DNA from: Candidatus Lernaella stagnicola
GTDB lineage: Bacteria; Lernaellota; Lernaellaia; Lernaellales; Lernaellaceae
Length of the DNA: 64,000 bases
Direction: 5' to 3'
Assembly (NCBI GenBank): GCA_030765525.1
Contig: JAVCCK010000042.1
Coordinates: 62,001 to 126,000, forward strand
The notes below the pieces were generated by a model. The model was not told the origin of the DNA. It was given only the letters and a program-made list of their open reading frames with translations, and did not search any database. Both the position numbers and the translations under genes were made by a program. Position 1 is the stretch's first letter; the number at the start of each line of letters is the position of its first letter. This document shows, in pieces, positions 8,697-16,181 of the stretch.

Positions 8697-9673
8697 AAAT
8701 GCCGGCGCTCGTCATCATCCTCATCGCGCTTATTCTGCCGACCACAAGTTACGCCGCTGTCGAATGGATGCGTTACGACAGCGCTCATTTCGGCGTCTTC
8801 TTCCCCCGCAATGAAGTCCAATCCGCCACCGCTTTCGCTGCCTCGGCGGAACCATTTCGCCGCTCCGTGATCGGCGCGCTCGGCAAAGACTTCGACGCCG
8901 AAATCCTGGTCTACCTTGCACCCGATCGCGAAACCTACGAATCGTTGCAACCGGGACGCAACGTCCCAAAGTGGTCCGTGGGCGTCGCCTATCCCCACAA
9001 GCAAACGATCTACATGTTCTCCCCGTCCGGCGCGTTGCGCGAAGGTTTGCACGGCAACCTCGCCCAAACCTTTCTTCACGAGATGTCGCACGTCGCCCTT
9101 TTCGAGGTGCTGAATCGCCGTCACCCGCCCAAATGGCTAACCGAGGGCGTGGCCCAAATGGTCGCCCAGCAGTGGTCCTCGACCGACTCCGTACGCCTGA
9201 CCGTCGCCCTCATTTTCGACGGCCTGATTCCACTAAAAGAACTCACGCGTCGTTGGCCCAGCGGGGAAAGCCGCGCGAAACTCGCCTACGCCGAATCCCT
9301 CTCCTTCGTCATTTTTCTCAAAAAGAAGGGTTGGCTGACCCCGGTACTCGACGAACTAGCCGCCGGCGAGTCAAGCACGCGCGCCCTGCGCAACGCCACC
9401 GGTCTGTCGCTGTCCCAACTCGAAAAACGTTGGCGCAAATTCCTGGAACGAGAACAATCCTGGCTTAGCCTGCTGAATCACGGCTGCATATTCGGCGCGA
9501 TGTCCTTGTTGGCGGTGTTCAGTTGGTTCGTGTTCCGCCTCCGCCAGCGACGCCGCTACGAAACACTCGACGACGACCCGTACCCGAATCGCGACCGCCG
9601 CATGGAGGAACCGAAAAAACTGCGGAAGTTCCGCGTCGTCAAAAAGGATGACCGATGGCACGGCCGGCATTGA
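8693..9673 (+). CDS. Secreted/membrane peptidase MA-like metallopeptidase
   Basis: The signal peptide (ALVIILIALILPTTSYA) is followed by an alpha/beta region and a gluzincin active site: HEMSH at residues 129-133 and the third zinc ligand Glu151 in WLTEGVAQ. A single transmembrane helix near residue 280 (FGAMSLLAVFSWFVF) and a basic tail anchor the C-terminus. The peptidase domain would be periplasmic; the substrate is unknown. The true start is the ATG at 8693 (ATGA overlap with the DUF167 gene); the frame is open upstream but that part overlaps DUF167. It overlaps the next gene by 19 nt. Confidence 0.82.
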   Translation: MKMPALVIILIALILPTTSYAAVEWMRYDSAHFGVFFPRNEVQSATAFAASAEPFRRSVIGALGKDFDAEILVYLAPDRETYESLQPGRNVPKWSVGVAYPHKQTIYMFSPSGALREGLHGNLAQTFLHEMSHVALFEVLNRRHPPKWLTEGVAQMVAQQWSSTDSVRLTVALIFDGLIPLKELTRRWPSGESRAKLAYAESLSFVIFLKKKGWLTPVLDELAAGESSTRALRNATGLSLSQLEKRWRKFLEREQSWLSLLNHGCIFGAMSLLAVFSWFVFRLRQRRRYETLDDDPYPNRDRRMEEPKKLRKFRVVKKDDRWHGRH

Positions 9674-10755
9674 CCGAAACCTCGCCACCCACTTTTTTTA
9701 GAAAGCGCCGACGCGAAATCTTTGCCTTGCTCGCCACGTTCCTCTTTCTCGTCGCCGCCGAAACCGTCGTGCGACTCACCAATCTCGTCGGTCGCCCGAC
9801 CACCAACCTGCCCGGCATGGCCGCCAACCTCGAACAATCGATCCTCGACGACCCGGAGTTGTTCTGGCGCTTCAAGCCCAGCCAGGCCATGGATGGTGAC
9901 CGCCGCGTGTACCACATCAACGCCCTCGGCTTGCGCGACCGCGAAGTCGCCGTGCCGAAACCCGCCGGCGTCTACCGCATCCTTTCCCTCGGCGAATCGA
10001 CCACGTTCGGCGCGGGCGTCGCCTTGCCCGAGACCTACACCAAGGTCGCCGAACACCTGCTTCGCCAACGCTTCCCAACCCGCAACATTGAAACCGTCAA
10101 CGCCGGGGTCGGCGCTTACACATCGTTCCAGTGCGTCAAATACCTTGAGCTCGAAGGCAAGAAACTTGAGCCCGATATGATTTGGCTTTTCTCCGAGGCC
10201 AACGACGGCTTGGCGAGCTTCGTACGCAACTACAAAAACCTGGAGCACGGCTTCGGCTATACCGACCGCGAACTGCATGAGACGCGCAACCGCTACGCCG
10301 GCCTGCTTTCGCTGCTTAATCACAGCGACCTGTACAAACTCCTGCGCCGCCTGCAAACCATCCAAACCGTGCAGTCCTACAAACAATACGTCGCGGGCGA
10401 CCAACGGGAATCCGCCGCCGTGTATTGGAAGCCGCGCGTCCCGCCCGCCGATCGTCGGGACAATCTTTTGCGTTTCGTCACACTCTCCGGCGACCTCGGC
10501 GCCGTGCCGGTCTTCCTCCTGCCCGCTTATTTCAACAGCCGGCCCGCCGCCGACCGCCCCTTGCGCGGCATCGCGGAAGATACCAACACGCCGCTCATCG
10601 ACCTGCCCGCGGCGGTGCATGCTTCGGGACGCTTCGGCGAGAGTTGGTACAGCCAAGAAGAACTCGGCGGCCATCCCAATGCGTTGGGGCACCGCCTGAT
10701 GGGCGAAGCCATCGCGGCCGACATGATTTCGTTCTATGAAAAGAAGGGGTGGTAG
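9655..10755 (+). CDS. Membrane-anchored SGNH/GDSL hydrolase family protein
   Basis: An N-terminal transmembrane helix (IFALLATFLFLVAAETVV) precedes an SGNH hydrolase fold. Block I is SLGESTTFG (nucleophile Ser in GEST), and block V is GGHPNALGH (catalytic His) near the C-terminus. The predicted role is hydrolysis or transfer of ester-linked acyl groups outside the cytoplasm, for example on envelope polysaccharide. The substrate is unknown. It starts inside the 3' end of the peptidase gene with GGAT about 8 nt upstream, so it is coexpressed. Confidence 0.82.
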   Translation: MARPALTETSPPTFFRKRRREIFALLATFLFLVAAETVVRLTNLVGRPTTNLPGMAANLEQSILDDPELFWRFKPSQAMDGDRRVYHINALGLRDREVAVPKPAGVYRILSLGESTTFGAGVALPETYTKVAEHLLRQRFPTRNIETVNAGVGAYTSFQCVKYLELEGKKLEPDMIWLFSEANDGLASFVRNYKNLEHGFGYTDRELHETRNRYAGLLSLLNHSDLYKLLRRLQTIQTVQSYKQYVAGDQRESAAVYWKPRVPPADRRDNLLRFVTLSGDLGAVPVFLLPAYFNSRPAADRPLRGIAEDTNTPLIDLPAAVHASGRFGESWYSQEELGGHPNALGHRLMGEAIAADMISFYEKKGW

Positions 10756-10760
10756 CTTCG

Positions 10761-12239
10761 TTAGTTCCCTGGCTCTTGACCGGGCGGCGGGTGCCCCTGG
10801 CCGAGGTTTTCGCTTTCCGATTCCGACGCCTTGCGCATCTTTTGCCACATGTCGCTGGCCCACCGCCGTTTATCGTCCTCGTTTTTGATTTTATAGAGAT
10901 TGACCAGCATCTCGTAAAACTTCAGCCGCCGTGTGGGAAGGGCGTTCTCGTCCTCCGCTTGCTGCAACAAATAGCGCTCCGCTTCTTCGAATTTCTGCAA
11001 TTTGATCAGCGTCCGTCCCTTGCGAAGCATCTCGTTTTCATCGCGCGGATTTTGCTCCAAGTAGCGATCCAGCCACGTGGCCACCCGGTGATAGTCCGGC
11101 AATCGTTCCAGTGAATCCACGACCTGCAAAATGTCGATGTTGTCTCGATAGTCCGGGCCGCGATCCCACAGAATCTCCGCCGCGAGCGCTTGGTCGACCA
11201 ACTGCAGACGGTCGGCGACCACCGGCGGAATCTCACCCGCAATCCGCGCGCCCATATCCTTCCACAGCATCCGGTACTTCATCCATTCACGGTCGCGAAA
11301 ATAGAGCTGCGACAACGCCGCCAAACCGGTCGCGGCCACAAAAGGATGATCCGGATGCTCGCGCACCAGCCGCGCCAACGCTGCCTCCGCACGGTCCGGC
11401 GCGCGCTGCTGATAGAACACGTACATGATCAAATTGAGTTCGCCGTTTCGAACGGCCTCGGTATTGGGACGCCGCTGTTCCAACGCCAACAACGCCGCTT
11501 CCGCTTCGTCGTCGAGACCTGCCGCCATCATCAAGTGGATGCGCTGCAAATGATCCCGGTCCCCTGCACCGCCTACCCGCAACGCCCCGCGCCAGGCGTC
11601 TTCAATCGCGTCAAGCAACGAGTCATCGGCCAGACGAAACAATCCTTGCGCCGGCTGAATTGCTGAACCGACCAGCGCCCCGTCCGGTAAGATCATCACC
11701 CCGTCATGCTTTGCGCCCTTCCGCCATAACGTGATCACGGGTCGCCCCGATCCCAAACGGTCGCGGCGTTGCACGGCTGCATTCGCATCGTCGGTCAGCG
11801 CCGTCCCGTTCAGTTGATTAACGATCGCCCCCGGCAGTTCCAGGCGGTAAGGCGGCTCAGAGCCCGCAAAAAGAAAAACCGCATGTACCTGCCAATTCTC
11901 GGCGTCGGCAATCCGAAGTTGCCTGCCGTCGTCCACCGCAATCGCCGGATCAATCTTCTCACGTTGCCCGGCCGCCGGCTGCGCACTCCGTGCAGCCACC
12001 TCACGAATAAGCGGATTCCGATGCGTTACGAAATCCTTCCCGGTTCCGCGAGCCGCAATATCGAGCGCCGTCTGCCACACCGCGGAATCATCACGCCACG
12101 CCGGTATGCCCTGCACGTCTATCACCCGAACCGACGGATCCGCCTCCGTTGCCGTATCCCCACTGCGACGCGCATCGCTCCCGCACGCCATCGTGCCGAT
12201 GACGGCCAGCCAAACAACCATGGTGATGAATCGCCTCAT
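10761..12239 (-). CDS. TPR-like lipoprotein, 492 aa
   Basis: The start at 12239 gives MRRFITMVVWLAVIGTMAC, a type II signal with lipobox Cys at residue 19. Mature residues 30-200 are of unknown fold; residues 250-480 are paired helices of TPR type (AEAALLALEQRRP, RAEAALARLVREHPDHP, ATWLDRYLEQNPRDENE). It is probably a periplasmic scaffold lipoprotein. The frame is open to 12407, but a strong promoter (12249-12277) lies inside that stretch, which supports the later start and a leader of only 2-3 nt. Confidence 0.72.
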   Translation of the reverse strand: MRRFITMVVWLAVIGTMACGSDARRSGDTATEADPSVRVIDVQGIPAWRDDSAVWQTALDIAARGTGKDFVTHRNPLIREVAARSAQPAAGQREKIDPAIAVDDGRQLRIADAENWQVHAVFLFAGSEPPYRLELPGAIVNQLNGTALTDDANAAVQRRDRLGSGRPVITLWRKGAKHDGVMILPDGALVGSAIQPAQGLFRLADDSLLDAIEDAWRGALRVGGAGDRDHLQRIHLMMAAGLDDEAEAALLALEQRRPNTEAVRNGELNLIMYVFYQQRAPDRAEAALARLVREHPDHPFVAATGLAALSQLYFRDREWMKYRMLWKDMGARIAGEIPPVVADRLQLVDQALAAEILWDRGPDYRDNIDILQVVDSLERLPDYHRVATWLDRYLEQNPRDENEMLRKGRTLIKLQKFEEAERYLLQQAEDENALPTRRLKFYEMLVNLYKIKNEDDKRRWASDMWQKMRKASESESENLGQGHPPPGQEPGN

Positions 12240-12248
12240 TCTCTTCGG

Positions 12249-12277
12249 ACGATAGCGGCCCGCTGCCGGATCGTCAA
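12249..12277 (-). promoter_or_regulatory. Putative promoter of the TPR lipoprotein gene
   Basis: Minus-strand TTGACG (12272-12277), 17-nt spacer, TATCGT (12249-12254), 9 nt before the ATG at 12239. Transcription would begin almost at the start codon. Confidence 0.6.
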
Positions 12278-12407
12278 CGAACGCCGCCCTGATAGGCGAG
12301 ATCGAAAATCCGCGAATAAGGGAACACGTTGAGAGAATTCCGGCGCCGTTGATCGCCTCCCGCTCGCCGGAAACTTGCGGTTCGGCCCGCGCCCGAAAGA
12401 AAAGCAC

Positions 12408-12437
12408 TTGAAGTATTGTTGTTACTAGTTATATATT
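12408..12437 (+). promoter_or_regulatory. Putative promoter of the small Cys-rich gene
   Basis: TTGAAG (12408-12413) with TATATA (12430-12435) or TATATT (12432-12437); the ATG follows 7 nt later at 12445 with no Shine-Dalgarno site. Confidence 0.5.
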
Positions 12438-12444
12438 AACATAG

Positions 12445-12639
12445 ATGAAGCATGAACAAGAACAGCACAGCCTGGAAAAGTGTCCGCTTCACCCGGACCA
12501 CATGAAACGTCTGTATTGCCGCCGCTTCGGGATCGCGATTTGCGATCACCCGGAATGCGCCAGATGCGTGCAGCCCTATTCGATGTGTAAATATCGGAAA
12601 TCATGTGAGATTTGGGCACAACAGGGAAAATCAAAATGA
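12445..12639 (+). CDS. Small Cys/His-rich putative zinc-binding protein
   Basis: Protein of 64 aa with seven Cys and several His: CPLHPDHMKRLYC, then CDHPECARC and CKYRKSC. The first part resembles the C-x2-H-P start of B-box-type zinc fingers, but the second pair of the classical finger is incomplete (CRRF instead of C-x2-C). The function is unknown. Its stop codon overlaps the ATG of the DUF6132-like gene, so the two are coupled. Confidence 0.6.
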   Translation: MKHEQEQHSLEKCPLHPDHMKRLYCRRFGIAICDHPECARCVQPYSMCKYRKSCEIWAQQGKSK

Positions 12640-12878
12640 GAAAATGGCTCCTGCCGTTGATCGGCGTTTTGTTCGGTGCGGCCGGCGGGTACGCGTACTT
12701 CCACTTTTTTGGATGCGCCAACGGATGCCCGATGAAGTCCAGCGGCCCCTTCATGACGATATACGGGGCGGTTCTCGGGCTTTTCACGTTGCAGACGATT
12801 GGTGAAATCGTCACGAAAGTTAGAACCGGCAAAAAATTGGAGAGAGCTGGAGATCCTAAAGAAAACAACGCGCAATAA
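12636..12878 (+). CDS. DUF6132-like small membrane protein
   Basis: 80 aa. Two membrane segments (LLPLIGVLFGAAGGYAYFHF and TIYGAVLGLFTL) flank a short loop with a CANGCPM motif. This matches my memory of the DUF6132 family, small proteins of unknown role with GC-x-GxCP loops. The ATG at 12636 overlaps the previous stop (ATGA) and has GGGA upstream. Confidence 0.65.
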   Translation: MRKWLLPLIGVLFGAAGGYAYFHFFGCANGCPMKSSGPFMTIYGAVLGLFTLQTIGEIVTKVRTGKKLERAGDPKENNAQ

Positions 12879-12903
12879 AACGACGACGTCTCAAGCTACG
12901 ATA

Positions 12904-12931
12904 CGGGGCGCACATTTGTGCGCCCCGTTTT
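12904..12931 (+). terminator. Rho-independent terminator
   Basis: Perfect 11-bp inverted repeat (CGGGGCGCACA / TGTGCGCCCCG) followed by TTTT. It ends the DUF6132-like transcript; on the minus strand it has no T-run for leuS. Confidence 0.85.
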
Positions 12932-12934
12932 ACT

Positions 12935-15355
12935 TCATCCCTTTACGACGATATTCAGCAGTTTCTTAGGCACAAAGATCCTTTTGACGACCTGTTTGCC
13001 CTCGATCTGCTTCTGGACGGCCTCGATTTTCTCCGCCGCTTCCCAGGCGCCCTGCTCATCCACGTCCACCGGCAACGTCACGCGGCCGCGTAGTTTGCCG
13101 TTGACTTGAACAACGAACTCGATTTCCTCGACTCGAACATGTTCTTCGTCCCACTTCGGCCAGCCGCCGCTGGTAATCAACGGCCCGTTGCCCAGTCGCT
13201 CGAATAGCTCGTGCGCGATGTGCGGCGCGAAGGGTTGCAGCAGCTTGAGCAGCGTTTCAATCGCTTCCCGTTTTTGCTTCTTCCATTTGTACAACTCGTT
13301 CGTCAGTTCCATCATGGCGGCAATGGCGGTGTTGTACGCGAAGTCGTCCAGGTCCTCGGTCACCTTTTTGATCGTTCGATGCACCGGCCCGAGTTCATCC
13401 TTACCCTCCAGCGGCTCGTCGGAAATTTCATGCTCGGTCGCCAACCGCCAAACGCGTTCCATGAACCGCCGCGCGCCGACAATTCCCTCACTGCGGAAAT
13501 CGCCGCCCATCACGAACGGCCCCAAAAACATCAGATACGTTCGGAAGGTGTCGGTCCCGAATTCATCCAGGTACTCGTCCGGATTGATGACGTTGCCTCT
13601 CGACTTGCTCATCTTGGCGCCATCTTTGATGAGCAACCCGTGAGCTTGGAACTTCTTGAACGGTTCCTCGAAATCGATCAGCCCCATGTCCTTGAACGCC
13701 ATCGTGATGAAACGCGTGTACATCAGGTGCAATACCGCGTGCTCGTTGCCGCCGACGTACATATCGACCGGCAGCCACTTTTTCACCAAATCCCGATCGA
13801 ACGCCTGCTCTTCGTCGTGAGCCGACAAATACCGGAAGAAATACCAAGCGCTGTCCAAGAAGTTGTCCATCACGTCAACGTCGCGCTTCGCCGGGCCGCC
13901 GCAGGTCGGACACGTCGTATGGACAAACTCCGGCACCGCCGCGAGCGGACTCTCGCCCAGACCAAGCGGCTTGACGTTCTCGGAATACGGGAGTTCGACC
14001 GGCAACTCGTCCTCGGGTACGGGCACAATGCCGCAATCCGGGCAGTGAACGATCGGCACCGGCGGACCCCAATAACGCTGCCGCGAAATGCACCAATCGC
14101 GCAGGCGGAAGTTCACCGTGCGCTCCCCGAATCCCTTTTCGACGCAATAGTCGGTCACCTTGTGAATCGCTTCGCGACTATCCATGCCGTCGAAAGGACC
14201 CGACTGCACCATCGTCCCCTCGAAGGGGTAGCACTGCACAAATTCGTGAATTTGGCCGTCGGAGCTGATCACTTCGATGATGGGCAAGTCGAATTGCTTC
14301 GCGAATTCGTAATCGCGTGTGTCATGTGCAGGGACGGCCATGATCGCCCCGGTGCCGTAGCCCATCAACACGTAGTCGGAAATCCAGATCGGAATTTTCT
14401 CGTTGTTGAGCGGGTTGACGGCGTACGCGCCGGTGAAACAGCCCGTCTTTTCTTGTTCCTCGGCCATGCGTTCGATTTCAGGCTTGATGATCGCGTCCTT
14501 CACGTAGGCCTTTACCGCATCGGCGTGCTCCGGCGTCGTAATGACGTCGACAAACGGATGCTCCGGCGCGAGCACCATGTACGTGGCTCCGTACAACGTG
14601 TCGGGACGCGTCGTGAACACGACCAATTCCTCTTCGTGGCCCACTAGGGGAAAGGTAATCTCCGCTCCTTCCGAGCGGCCGATCCACCGGCGCTGAGCGT
14701 TCTTGGTAACGGGCGACCAGTCAATCCATTCCAGGTTATCAAGCAGCCGCTGAGCATACGCCGTGATGCGAAAATACCATTGCGGCAAGTCTTTTTTGGT
14801 CACCGGGGAATCACAACGCTCGCAAACACCGCCGACGACCTGTTCCTCGGAGATCACCGTCATGCAACTCGGACACCAGTTGACCAACCCGGACTTCCGA
14901 TACGCCAATCCGTGCTTGTGCAACTGCAGAAAAATCCACTGCGTCCACCGGTAATATTTCGGGTCGGTCGTGTTGACTTCGTGCGCCCAGTCGAACATCG
15001 CCCCAAGCCGCTTGAGTTGGTTTTCCTTGAAATTCTCCACGTTTTTCGGAATCAGGTGCCACGGGTGCGTCCCGACTTTCAACGCGTAGTTTTCCGAGTG
15101 AATCCCGAACGCGTCGAATCCCATCGGCTCGAACACTTCATACCCGCGCGCCATCATGTAACGCCCATGAATGTCGGCGCCCGTAAACGCAAAACAGTTG
15201 CCCACGTGCAAGCCCTCTGCGGACGGATACGGGAACATCATCAGGTTGTAGTAGGGATTCTCGGCCGTAGACAGATCCAAATTGTAGGTCCGTTCCTTGG
15301 CCCAACGGTCCTGCCATTTCTTTTCCACTGCGATGTGATCGTATTTCGTTTCCAT
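12935..15355 (-). CDS. leuS: Leucyl-tRNA synthetase
   Basis: Class I aminoacyl-tRNA synthetase charging tRNA-Leu in the cytoplasm. The 806-aa length is normal for bacterial LeuS. The HIGH-type motif is LHVGN (residues 49-53, in PYPSAEGLHVGN), with Asn in place of the usual His; the KMSKS motif (AKMSKSRGNV) is near residue 580. An editing CP1 domain lies between (TTRPDTLYGATYMVLAPEH, VPAHDTRDYEFA). A zinc-finger-like CPSC...CERC (about 180) and CPDC...CPTC are present. GAGG lies 9 nt before the ATG and a good promoter is at 15409-15437. Confidence 0.97.
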   Translation of the reverse strand: METKYDHIAVEKKWQDRWAKERTYNLDLSTAENPYYNLMMFPYPSAEGLHVGNCFAFTGADIHGRYMMARGYEVFEPMGFDAFGIHSENYALKVGTHPWHLIPKNVENFKENQLKRLGAMFDWAHEVNTTDPKYYRWTQWIFLQLHKHGLAYRKSGLVNWCPSCMTVISEEQVVGGVCERCDSPVTKKDLPQWYFRITAYAQRLLDNLEWIDWSPVTKNAQRRWIGRSEGAEITFPLVGHEEELVVFTTRPDTLYGATYMVLAPEHPFVDVITTPEHADAVKAYVKDAIIKPEIERMAEEQEKTGCFTGAYAVNPLNNEKIPIWISDYVLMGYGTGAIMAVPAHDTRDYEFAKQFDLPIIEVISSDGQIHEFVQCYPFEGTMVQSGPFDGMDSREAIHKVTDYCVEKGFGERTVNFRLRDWCISRQRYWGPPVPIVHCPDCGIVPVPEDELPVELPYSENVKPLGLGESPLAAVPEFVHTTCPTCGGPAKRDVDVMDNFLDSAWYFFRYLSAHDEEQAFDRDLVKKWLPVDMYVGGNEHAVLHLMYTRFITMAFKDMGLIDFEEPFKKFQAHGLLIKDGAKMSKSRGNVINPDEYLDEFGTDTFRTYLMFLGPFVMGGDFRSEGIVGARRFMERVWRLATEHEISDEPLEGKDELGPVHRTIKKVTEDLDDFAYNTAIAAMMELTNELYKWKKQKREAIETLLKLLQPFAPHIAHELFERLGNGPLITSGGWPKWDEEHVRVEEIEFVVQVNGKLRGRVTLPVDVDEQGAWEAAEKIEAVQKQIEGKQVVKRIFVPKKLLNIVVKG

Positions 15356-15408
15356 CGTCTAATCCTCTGTTTCCACTGGATAGCCGGGACCCGGCCGGCA
15401 GCCCGGAC

Positions 15409-15437
15409 GTTATAAATCGGGGTCCGCGGTCCGTCAA
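15409..15437 (-). promoter_or_regulatory. Putative leuS promoter
   Basis: Minus-strand TTGACG (15432-15437), 17-nt spacer, TATAAC (15409-15414). Confidence 0.6.
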
Positions 15438-15483
15438 CTGATTGCTTGTTCTTCTTAAGGGTAAATGGCCCCGCGCCGCCGTT

Positions 15484-15600
15484 CTAGCGAGCGGGGTTGG
15501 ATAGGCCGAGGGCAAGGATGCGGCCGCGGCCGCCGGCGGTTTTATCTGCACCCACGGGTGCGGCTGAATTCCTCTGCTTAATAGGCTTCACGGTCGTCAT
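15484..15600 (-). CDS. Possible 38-aa basic small protein
   Basis: A short frame begins MTTVKPIKQR and ends in LALGLSNPAR before TAG. AGAGGA lies 6 nt before the ATG, and a TTGCGC-17-TATAGT promoter is placed 18 nt farther upstream (15619-15647). The peptide is basic, Gly/Ala-rich and has no membrane segment or Cys. The promoter, ribosome site and spacing support expression. No known family is recognised, so it could still be chance. Confidence 0.45.
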   Translation of the reverse strand: MTTVKPIKQRNSAAPVGADKTAGGRGRILALGLSNPAR

Positions 15601-15618
15601 TTCGTCCTCTTACGGCAC

Positions 15619-15647
15619 ACTATACGCATCGCGCCTACCGAGCGCAA
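15619..15647 (-). promoter_or_regulatory. Putative promoter of the 38-aa gene
   Basis: Minus-strand TTGCGC (15642-15647), 17-nt spacer, TATAGT (15619-15624). Confidence 0.5.
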
Positions 15648-15660
15648 CGGATGGAATAAC

Positions 15661-15936
15661 TCAGTTTGCCGCGCAGGTCGGGCAATAGGCGTGCTTGATA
15701 TAGGTCGCATCCTCGTAGGCCACATGCACCGTGCCGTCGGCGGTGGTTTGAATGGAAGTCTGGCGACTGCCGCCGGAAGCAAACTGGATGTTGTCGGTTG
15801 AAAAATCGACGTCGCCGGCCGCGTCATCGTCGCCGGTTGTGTCGTCATCGCCGCTCGAATCGTCATCGGTAGAGTCGTCATCGGTGGCGTCATCGTCCGT
15901 GGCGTCATCGTCTAGGGCCGAATCGTCATCGCTCAC
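15661..15936 (-). pseudogene. Fragment of an Asp-tract secreted protein
   Basis: The only start available is GTG at 15936, giving a head of repeated DDDAT/DDDST units (residues 3-40) and then about 50 residues (IQFASGGSRQTSIQTTADGT, VHVAYEDATY) that resemble the first propeller strands of the protein at 54148. There is no signal peptide; reading upstream in frame gives Cys-rich sequence to a stop at 16030. Both ends of a normal Asp-tract protein are missing, so it is most likely a decayed remnant. Confidence 0.5.
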
Positions 15937-15992
15937 GTGCTCGCAGCACCCTCCAATACATCCCCATCCGGGACCCAGCGCCCCCGCTTGAC

Positions 15993-16021
15993 TTGAACAC
16001 CCTGCCCGCCTGTGCCATACT
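15993..16021 (+). promoter_or_regulatory. Putative promoter of a short transcript
   Basis: TTGAAC (15993-15998), 17-nt spacer, CATACT (16016-16021). A terminator follows at 16138-16164, so transcripts of about 135 nt are predicted, possibly continuing into the subtilase gene. Confidence 0.45.
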
Positions 16022-16027
16022 TCCTGC

Positions 16028-16164
16028 GCTCACGGCGCGGTAATGGAAATTGCGCCCAGACGAAAACAACGCAAATGGACGACAACGAAACCGTAACCAT
16101 GTTGCATGAGCGACTGAACCAATAAATCGCCAAAAGCAAGCCGGCCGTGTGTGCCGGCTTTTTT
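16028..16164 (+). ncRNA. Candidate short transcript or leader RNA
   Basis: Interval between the promoter at 15993-16021 and the terminator at 16138-16164. It has a GGCGC/GCGCC-closed hairpin near 16035-16057 and two overlapping mini-frames (16 and 17 codons) without Shine-Dalgarno sites. It matches no RNA family that I know. It may be an independent small RNA or the attenuated leader of the subtilase gene 18 nt downstream. Confidence 0.35.
16138..16164 (+). terminator. Rho-independent terminator/attenuator before the subtilase
   Basis: 8-bp stem AAGCCGGC/GCCGGCTT with a 7-nt loop followed by TTTT. It lies just 18 nt upstream of the next start codon. Confidence 0.75.
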
Positions 16165-16181
16165 ATTGCCCGGAGTAAAAA

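Noticed and set aside
9556-10863. Minus-strand open frame of 435 codons
   Set aside because: Antisense to the SGNH hydrolase gene, which has clear motifs, a ribosome site and operon context.
15500-15600. tRNA gene between leuS and the Asp-tract fragment
   Set aside because: No T-loop GTTCRANNC or CCA end could be placed; a coding explanation with promoter and ribosome site fits better.
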